NCBI GenBank assembly: GCA_027063585.1
Contig: JAMORM010000201.1
Span: forward strand, 1 to 17,652
DNA length: 17,652 nt
Origin: Sulfurimonas sp.
GTDB lineage: Bacteria > Campylobacterota > Campylobacteria > Campylobacterales > Sulfurimonadaceae
Reading direction: 5' to 3'
Shown: positions 13,611 through 17,652 of the stretch, piece by piece
How the letters are laid out: every line of letters starts with the position of its first letter
Numbering within the stretch: position 1 is the stretch's first letter
The notes under the pieces: model-generated
Told to the model about the DNA's origin: nothing
The model's input: only the letters and a program-made list of their open reading frames with translations
Databases searched by the model: none
Made by a program: the position numbers and the translations under genes

Positions 13611-15899
13611 TTAAAGTTTTGTATTTTTCAAACGCAAAGCATTAGCAATGACGGACACAGAGCTAAAACTCATGGCTGCCGCCGCGATGATAGGTGAGAG
13701 AACAATCCCGAAAAACGGATAGAGTACACCTGCTGCAACGGGAACACCTGCACTGTTGTAAACAAAAGCAAAAAAGAGATTTTGTCTGATGTTTTTCATC
13801 GTAGCACGAGAAAGTCTAAGTACCTTTACTATGCCAAGCAGGTCTCCTTTTATAAGAGTTACTCCCGCACTTTCTATGGCTACATCTGTCCCTGTCCCCA
13901 TAGCAATACCGACATTAGCCTGTGCGAGTGCCGGAGCATCGTTAATGCCGTCACCCGCCATTGCAACAAGAGCACCTTTACTTTGAAGCTCTTTTATGAC
14001 ATCCGCTTTCCCGTCAGGTAAAACATTGGCATAGACTTCGGATATACCGAGTTTTTTAGCGACTGCATTGGCTGTAAATTCATTGTCTCCACTGAGCATT
14101 ACGACTGTTATGCCTTCATCATTTAATGTTTGTACAGCTTCAACGGAAGTTTCTTTTATAGGGTCTTCTATAGCAATAATCGCGCAATAATTATCATCAA
14201 TTGCCATAAAAATAATACCTTTGGCATCGTTTCGCATAGCATCTGCTTTTGCTTGAACGGCTTCAATGGAGACACCTTGTTCTTTTAAGAACTTTTCACT
14301 GCCTAAGAGTATCTTTTTGTCGTCAATTTGAGCGATAACGCCTTTGCCGGGAACTGCTTCAAAGTTGTCTACATTGATAAGTGCAATATTGGACTCTTTT
14401 GCATACTCTATAACGGACTGGGCAAGAGGATGTTCACTTGCTCTCTCTAGTGAAGCAGCATATTTTATGAGTTCGTTTGCATCATATCCTTCTGCTGTAA
14501 GAAAGTCAGTCACTTTTGGTTTTCCCTCTGTGAGTGTTCCTGTCTTATCTACTACCAAGGTATCTATCTTTTCCATTGTTTCTAAAGTTTTGGCATCTTT
14601 AATAAGTATACCCGAAAGTGCAGCGCGACCTGTTCCTACCATAATGGAAATCGGTGTAGCAAGTCCTAAGGCACACGGACAGGCAATGATTAAAACAGAA
14701 ACCGCTGCGACAATTGCATAAGCGAGTTGTGGCGAAGGCCCCCAAATATACCAGCCTACAAAGGCAAGAACGGCGGAAATAACGACAGCAGGCACAAAAT
14801 AACTCGAAACGGTATCGGCAAGCTGCTGAATCGGTGCACGAGAGCGTTGAGCTTGAGCTACCATTTGAACAATTTGGGCAAGCATCGTGTCTGAGCCTAC
14901 TTTTGTTGCTTGCATAATAAGCGTACCGTTTTTATTAATAGTCGCGCCTATAAGCGTATCTCCTACTGTTTTTTGTACAAGAACAGGCTCTCCCGTTATC
15001 ATAGATTCATCAATATTGCTTTGTCCCTCTACAACAACTCCGTCAACAGGGATTTTCTCTCCCGGTTTTACTCTGAGTTTATCTCCCGTATGGACGAGTT
15101 CAAGGCTTACATCTTCTTCATTTCCTGCCTCATCTATAATTCTATGTGCCTGTTTGGGTGCGAGGTTAAGTAATGTTTTTATAGCCGTATTGGTTTTGCT
15201 TCTTGCTCGAAGTTCAAGTACCTGTCCTAAAAGAACAAGGGCGGTAATAACAGCCGCTGCCTCAAAATAGACATGGACGACTCCCTCTTTCGTGTGCATA
15301 AGCGGTGGAAAAATCTCAGGAAAAAAGAGTGCGATTATACTGTAGATATACGCAGCTCCTACACCCATGGAAATTAGCGTAAACATATTTAAATTCCATG
15401 TTTTTATAGACTGATACCCTTTGACATAAAAAGGCCATCCACCCCAAAGAACGACAGGTGTTGCGAGAAAAAATTCAATCCACTGTATCGTTTGTGCACT
15501 CAGCCAAGAGGGAATATATTGTGGTGTTATATCGTTTACCATTGCAAGGATAAAAAGAGGAATAGAGAGCACCGTACTTATCCAAAAACGTCGACTCATA
15601 TCTTCAAGTTCATCATTCTTTTCTTCTGCCTGTACGGTAATAGGTTCAAGGTGCATACCGCATTTTGGGCAGTCGCCCGGTTCATCACGAATAATTTCTG
15701 GGTGCATCGGACAGGTGTATTGCGTTTTAATCGTCGGGAGTGCTTCGACCTCTTTTTCTAAGGTCATACCGCATTTAGGACAGTTCCCCGGATGATTCTG
15801 GTGAATTTCGGGATGCATCGGACAGGTATAAAAGACATTGCCTATCTCACAAGAATCATCCACACAGTAAATATTATCTTCTTTATTCTGTTCACTCAT
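13611..15899 (-). CDS. copA: Copper-exporting P1B-type ATPase with two HMBD motifs
   Basis: This 762-residue inner-membrane ATPase exports Cu(I) from the cytoplasm. In place of the usual HMA domain it has two N-terminal heavy-metal-binding domains of the HMBD type, residues 24-48 and 61-85, each with YTCPMHPEI...PGxCPKCGMxLE. Further motifs are TGEP (302-305), the metal-binding CPC in the membrane helix (407-409), DKTGT with phosphorylated Asp451, SEHPLA in the nucleotide domain and [13 protein letters not shown] plus HMBD indicates Cu(I)/Ag(I) rather than Zn/Cd. The ATG at 15899 follows GGAGGT at a six-base distance; 14 bases separate it from the SHOCT gene. It is last in the copper unit. 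An additional Cys pair lies upstream of HMBD1 (Cys12, Cys17). Confidence 0.95.
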   Translation of the reverse strand: MSEQNKEDNIYCVDDSCEIGNVFYTCPMHPEIHQNHPGNCPKCGMTLEKEVEALPTIKTQYTCPMHPEIIRDEPGDCPKCGMHLEPITVQAEEKNDELEDMSRRFWISTVLSIPLFILAMVNDITPQYIPSWLSAQTIQWIEFFLATPVVLWGGWPFYVKGYQSIKTWNLNMFTLISMGVGAAYIYSIIALFFPEIFPPLMHTKEGVVHVYFEAAAVITALVLLGQVLELRARSKTNTAIKTLLNLAPKQAHRIIDEAGNEEDVSLELVHTGDKLRVKPGEKIPVDGVVVEGQSNIDESMITGEPVLVQKTVGDTLIGATINKNGTLIMQATKVGSDTMLAQIVQMVAQAQRSRAPIQQLADTVSSYFVPAVVISAVLAFVGWYIWGPSPQLAYAIVAAVSVLIIACPCALGLATPISIMVGTGRAALSGILIKDAKTLETMEKIDTLVVDKTGTLTEGKPKVTDFLTAEGYDANELIKYAASLERASEHPLAQSVIEYAKESNIALINVDNFEAVPGKGVIAQIDDKKILLGSEKFLKEQGVSIEAVQAKADAMRNDAKGIIFMAIDDNYCAIIAIEDPIKETSVEAVQTLNDEGITVVMLSGDNEFTANAVAKKLGISEVYANVLPDGKADVIKELQSKGALVAMAGDGINDAPALAQANVGIAMGTGTDVAIESAGVTLIKGDLLGIVKVLRLSRATMKNIRQNLFFAFVYNSAGVPVAAGVLYPFFGIVLSPIIAAAAMSFSSVSVIANALRLKNTKL

Positions 15900-15913
15900 A
15901 ATACACCTCCAAA

Positions 15914-16108
15914 TCAGTGTTTCAACTGTTCTTTTTTTCGTTTGTACTCTTCTTCGTCTATTTCTCCGTTTGCGTACTTTCTATCTAAAATATCTTGTGC
16001 AGATTCTCTGTCATTATTGTTATTGCCGTTAATAAAATAAAAAAGCGTAAAAATAAAAAGCAACGGAACAATCCATCCAAAACCCATACCAAAGCCCCAA
16101 TCATGCAT
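15914..16108 (-). CDS. Small SHOCT-domain membrane protein
   Basis: The 64-residue protein has a Gly/Phe/Trp-rich N-terminus leading into one membrane helix (about 11-27) and a C-terminal SHOCT motif ([20 protein letters not shown], about 37-56). SHOCT is a short helical oligomerisation motif common in small membrane proteins. Such proteins often sit beside copper ATPase genes in these bacteria, but a function has not been assigned as far as I know. Ribosome binding site AAGGA lies upstream of the ATG. It shares a transcript with copA. Confidence 0.88.
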   Translation of the reverse strand: MHDWGFGMGFGWIVPLLFIFTLFYFINGNNNNDRESAQDILDRKYANGEIDEEEYKRKKEQLKH

Positions 16109-16139
16109 AATAAATCCTTGTTTTTTAAGCTTATAAAAT

Positions 16140-16170
16140 ATTATAGTGGGTGTTTGTGTAGTGTTTGTGT
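16140..16170 (-). promoter_or_regulatory. Candidate promoter and 11-base direct repeat upstream of SHOCT-copA
   Basis: On the minus strand, TATAAT (16145-16140) would give a start near 16133, 25 bases before the SHOCT ATG. Immediately upstream are two direct copies, ACACAAACACT (16170-16160) and ACACAAACACC (16159-16149), one helical turn apart and filling the -35 region. This looks like a regulator-binding site, possibly copper responsive. Confidence 0.4.
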
Positions 16171-16173
16171 GTT

Positions 16174-16216
16174 AAAAAAAAAGCTTTTCCTCAGATTTTG
16201 GCTAAAACCAAAATCT
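16174..16216 (-). terminator. Candidate terminator after copB
   Basis: On the minus strand AGATTTTGG and CCAAAATCT form a 9-bp stem with a six-base loop, overlapping the copB stop. A run of nine T follows, but about 10 bases after the hairpin, so termination may be partial. It would allow SHOCT-copA to be expressed from its own promoter. Confidence 0.45.
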
Positions 16217-16885
16217 AAGACCTATCGTTACATATGCTTCATCCAAAGGAGAAAAATTGCCTGTATTTCCGTAATTTTTACTCCATTCTACACCTATATA
16301 AGGTGCAAATTCTCTTTTTATTTCATATCGAAGACGTGCACCGAGCGTGATGTTCGAGATACCGGAACCATATGTCATTGACGGAGCATCTTTTGAGTAA
16401 GCATCCAGTGTAAACTTTGGTGTAAGGATGAGCTTTTGGGTAATGAGCGCTTCATATTCCATGTCTATTCGCAGGCCCAGATTGCCATCATCACCAAAAA
16501 GCAGAGCTGCTCTTGTTTCAAAAAAATAAGGTGCTAAACCTGAAAGTGCGATAACGCCCCATGTTTTATTTTTAGAGCCTGCAATGTCATAGTCAATTCC
16601 TGTCTGAATATCCCAAAAAGGAGCAATAGCATGTGCATAAAGAAGTTGATTTTCACTCTCGGCATTTGCGCCGTCTGCTTTTTCTCCTTCACTGTATATA
16701 TAAATTTTGTTGAGGTCATAGCCTATGTACCCGTAGGTATCCCAGTAAAAGGTTTTTTCGCTGTTTGTCTGATACTCTAGGTTGTCTGCCGTAAAACTTG
16801 CACGTAAAATATCTCCGCCTCCTCCTGCAAAAGAGGCAGTCGACAAGGTGCTTAAAAGTGTTAATTTTATTATTGTATTTTTCAT
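16202..16885 (-). CDS. pcoB: Copper resistance outer-membrane protein CopB/PcoB
   Basis: The 227-residue protein has a Sec signal peptide (1-20, cleaved after SFA) and a beta-barrel pattern: alternating strands such as FYWDTYGYIGYDLNKIYIYS, FETRAALLFG, LRIDMEYEALI, ITLGARLRYEI and FAPYIGVEWSKNYG, ending in aromatic FWF as is typical of outer-membrane barrels. This is the PcoB/CopB family, found directly after the PcoA/CopA multicopper oxidase. It is shorter than Pseudomonas CopB because the Met/His-rich N-terminal extension is missing. Its start lies 10 bases after the multicopper oxidase stop, with an AAAGGA ribosome binding site overlapping that stop, so the two are coupled. Confidence 0.92.
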   Translation of the reverse strand: MKNTIIKLTLLSTLSTASFAGGGGDILRASFTADNLEYQTNSEKTFYWDTYGYIGYDLNKIYIYSEGEKADGANAESENQLLYAHAIAPFWDIQTGIDYDIAGSKNKTWGVIALSGLAPYFFETRAALLFGDDGNLGLRIDMEYEALITQKLILTPKFTLDAYSKDAPSMTYGSGISNITLGARLRYEIKREFAPYIGVEWSKNYGNTGNFSPLDEAYVTIGLRFWF

Positions 16886-16895
16886 TATAAATCCT

Positions 16896-17652
16896 TTACG
16901 CCACTATGACTTTTCTAAACATATCTGTCATGTGGTAAAGAAAATGACAGTGATATGCCCATGCCCCTTTTGCATCAACGGTGACACGAAAACTGATTTT
17001 TGAACCAGGTTGTGAGATAATGGTATGTTTCTTTACTAAATGGTTCTCATCTCCCGTTTCCAAATCACTCCATAGTCCATGCAGGTGCATAGGATGGTTC
17101 ATCATCGTATCGTTAATATAGGTAATTCGTAATCGTTCTCCATAATGAAATTCCAGCGGTTTTGCTTCATGGTAGGGGATGCCGTTAATTGACCACATGT
17201 AACGCTCCATATTGCCTGTAAGATGCAGAACTATTTCTCTGTCTGGGTACCTGTCCTCTTTGGTGGAGGCAAGAGAACGTAAATCTGCATAGCAGAGAAC
17301 TTTTCTGCCGTTGTTACGCAGTCCGACTCCCGGATCATCAAGTCTGTACTGTGGATTCATTGCCCGCATAGTGGTGCTTACATCCCATTTTATAGGTAGT
17401 TTAGTTAAAGGAATGGTTTTTTTCATAGACTTCATAGGCTTTTTTATGGACATATTCATATTGTTCATTTTTGCCATATCTTTACTCATGCCCATGTCTG
17501 CAAGAGTAAGTGCCTGACGCTTATCAAGTTTTGGTACATCTGCTAAAATATTTACGTCCGTTGAGAGATTTCCAAGTGCATACCCGCTTCTGTCTATGCT
17601 TTGGGCAAATATTGCATAGGCTTTGTCATCTTTTGGCTCTATGATAACATCA
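16896..17652 (-). CDS. pcoA: Copper-resistance multicopper oxidase PcoA/CopA, C-terminal part
   Basis: The frame is open to the right edge and gives 252 residues, the C-terminal part of a protein usually around 550-620 residues. The first visible residues, VIIEPKDDKAYAIFAQSIDRSGYA, and PKLDKRQALTLADMGMSKDM are typical of the CopA/PcoA periplasmic oxidase. A Met-rich linker (MGMSKDMAKMNNMNMS) follows. The C-terminal cupredoxin domain carries HPMHLHG and WAYHCHFLYHM, which hold the ligands of the type 1 and trinuclear copper sites, plus the axial Met in TDMF. It oxidises Cu(I) in the periplasm and is normally Tat-exported, though the signal lies outside the window. The ATG at 17495 is internal, not a start. 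It is upstream of and coupled to pcoB. Confidence 0.93.
   Translation of the reverse strand, partial: DVIIEPKDDKAYAIFAQSIDRSGYALGNLSTDVNILADVPKLDKRQALTLADMGMSKDMAKMNNMNMSIKKPMKSMKKTIPLTKLPIKWDVSTTMRAMNPQYRLDDPGVGLRNNGRKVLCYADLRSLASTKEDRYPDREIVLHLTGNMERYMWSINGIPYHEAKPLEFHYGERLRITYINDTMMNHPMHLHGLWSDLETGDENHLVKKHTIISQPGSKISFRVTVDAKGAWAYHCHFLYHMTDMFRKVIVA

Noticed and set aside
14344..15270. Long plus-strand frames opposite copA
   Set aside because: They are antisense shadows of a gene with clear P-type ATPase motifs and no sign of independent translation signals.
15492..16381. Plus-strand frames opposite the copA N-terminus and pcoB
   Set aside because: They conflict with well-supported minus-strand genes and contain no recognisable domain.
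16185..17652. Recent horizontal transfer of the copper unit
   Set aside because: No integrase, transposase, tRNA or direct repeats flank it within the window, and base composition looks like its neighbours by eye.

Overview
This AT-rich, gene-dense chromosomal window most resembles a Campylobacterota (epsilonproteobacterial) genome, probably from the Sulfurimonas/Sulfurovum group. The reasons are a CheB without a receiver domain, a DUF234-type protein, a membrane-anchored FMN-binding glutamate synthase-like protein, short Lys-rich coding style, weak -35 elements with good TATAAT boxes, and strong AAGGAG-type ribosome binding sites. The assignment rests on gene style and families, not on a search. 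I saw no rRNA, tRNA, insertion sequence or CRISPR array.

Layout. Positions 1-851 (-) hold a DUF234-family gene that runs off the left edge and has no ATG/GTG/TTG start at the expected N-terminus; an AUU start fits best. Positions 885-3871 (-) are a tight chemotaxis unit transcribed mcp > cheB > cheR. Positions 4118-6672 (-) are a P2-type cation ATPase split by a one-base frameshift in a run of seven A (T on the coding strand). Positions 6860-9531 (+) hold an exported Cys/Lys/Met-repeat peptide resembling HvfA-type copper-binding RiPP precursors, then a DoxX/HvfX-like membrane protein, then a membrane-anchored FMN/Fe-S glutamate synthase-like protein. Positions 9600-11959 (+) hold an unknown 63-residue protein, a Tat-exported gluconate 2-dehydrogenase subunit 3-like protein and a GMC flavoprotein. 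A decayed msrA remnant (11967-12107) follows, then a beta-CASP metallo-beta-lactamase RNase (12200-13600). Positions 13611-17652 (-) are a copper-resistance unit: multicopper oxidase PcoA/CopA (cut by the right edge), outer-membrane CopB, a SHOCT-domain membrane peptide and a CopA-type P1B ATPase with two N-terminal heavy-metal-binding zinc-ribbon-like motifs.

How it fits together. The right end is a two-compartment copper detoxification set: cytoplasmic export by the P1B ATPase, periplasmic Cu(I) oxidation by the multicopper oxidase, and an outer-membrane copper protein. The centre may be a second metal or thiol system. All seven cysteines of the 94-residue exported peptide lie in K-C-G motifs, four of them spaced exactly 11 residues apart, and the DoxX neighbour resembles those of hvfABC-type copper RiPP operons. 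No MNIO (DUF692) maturase or HvfC partner is present; the next gene is an FMN/Fe-S enzyme with an unusual insertion. That combination is the best candidate for something undescribed in this window.
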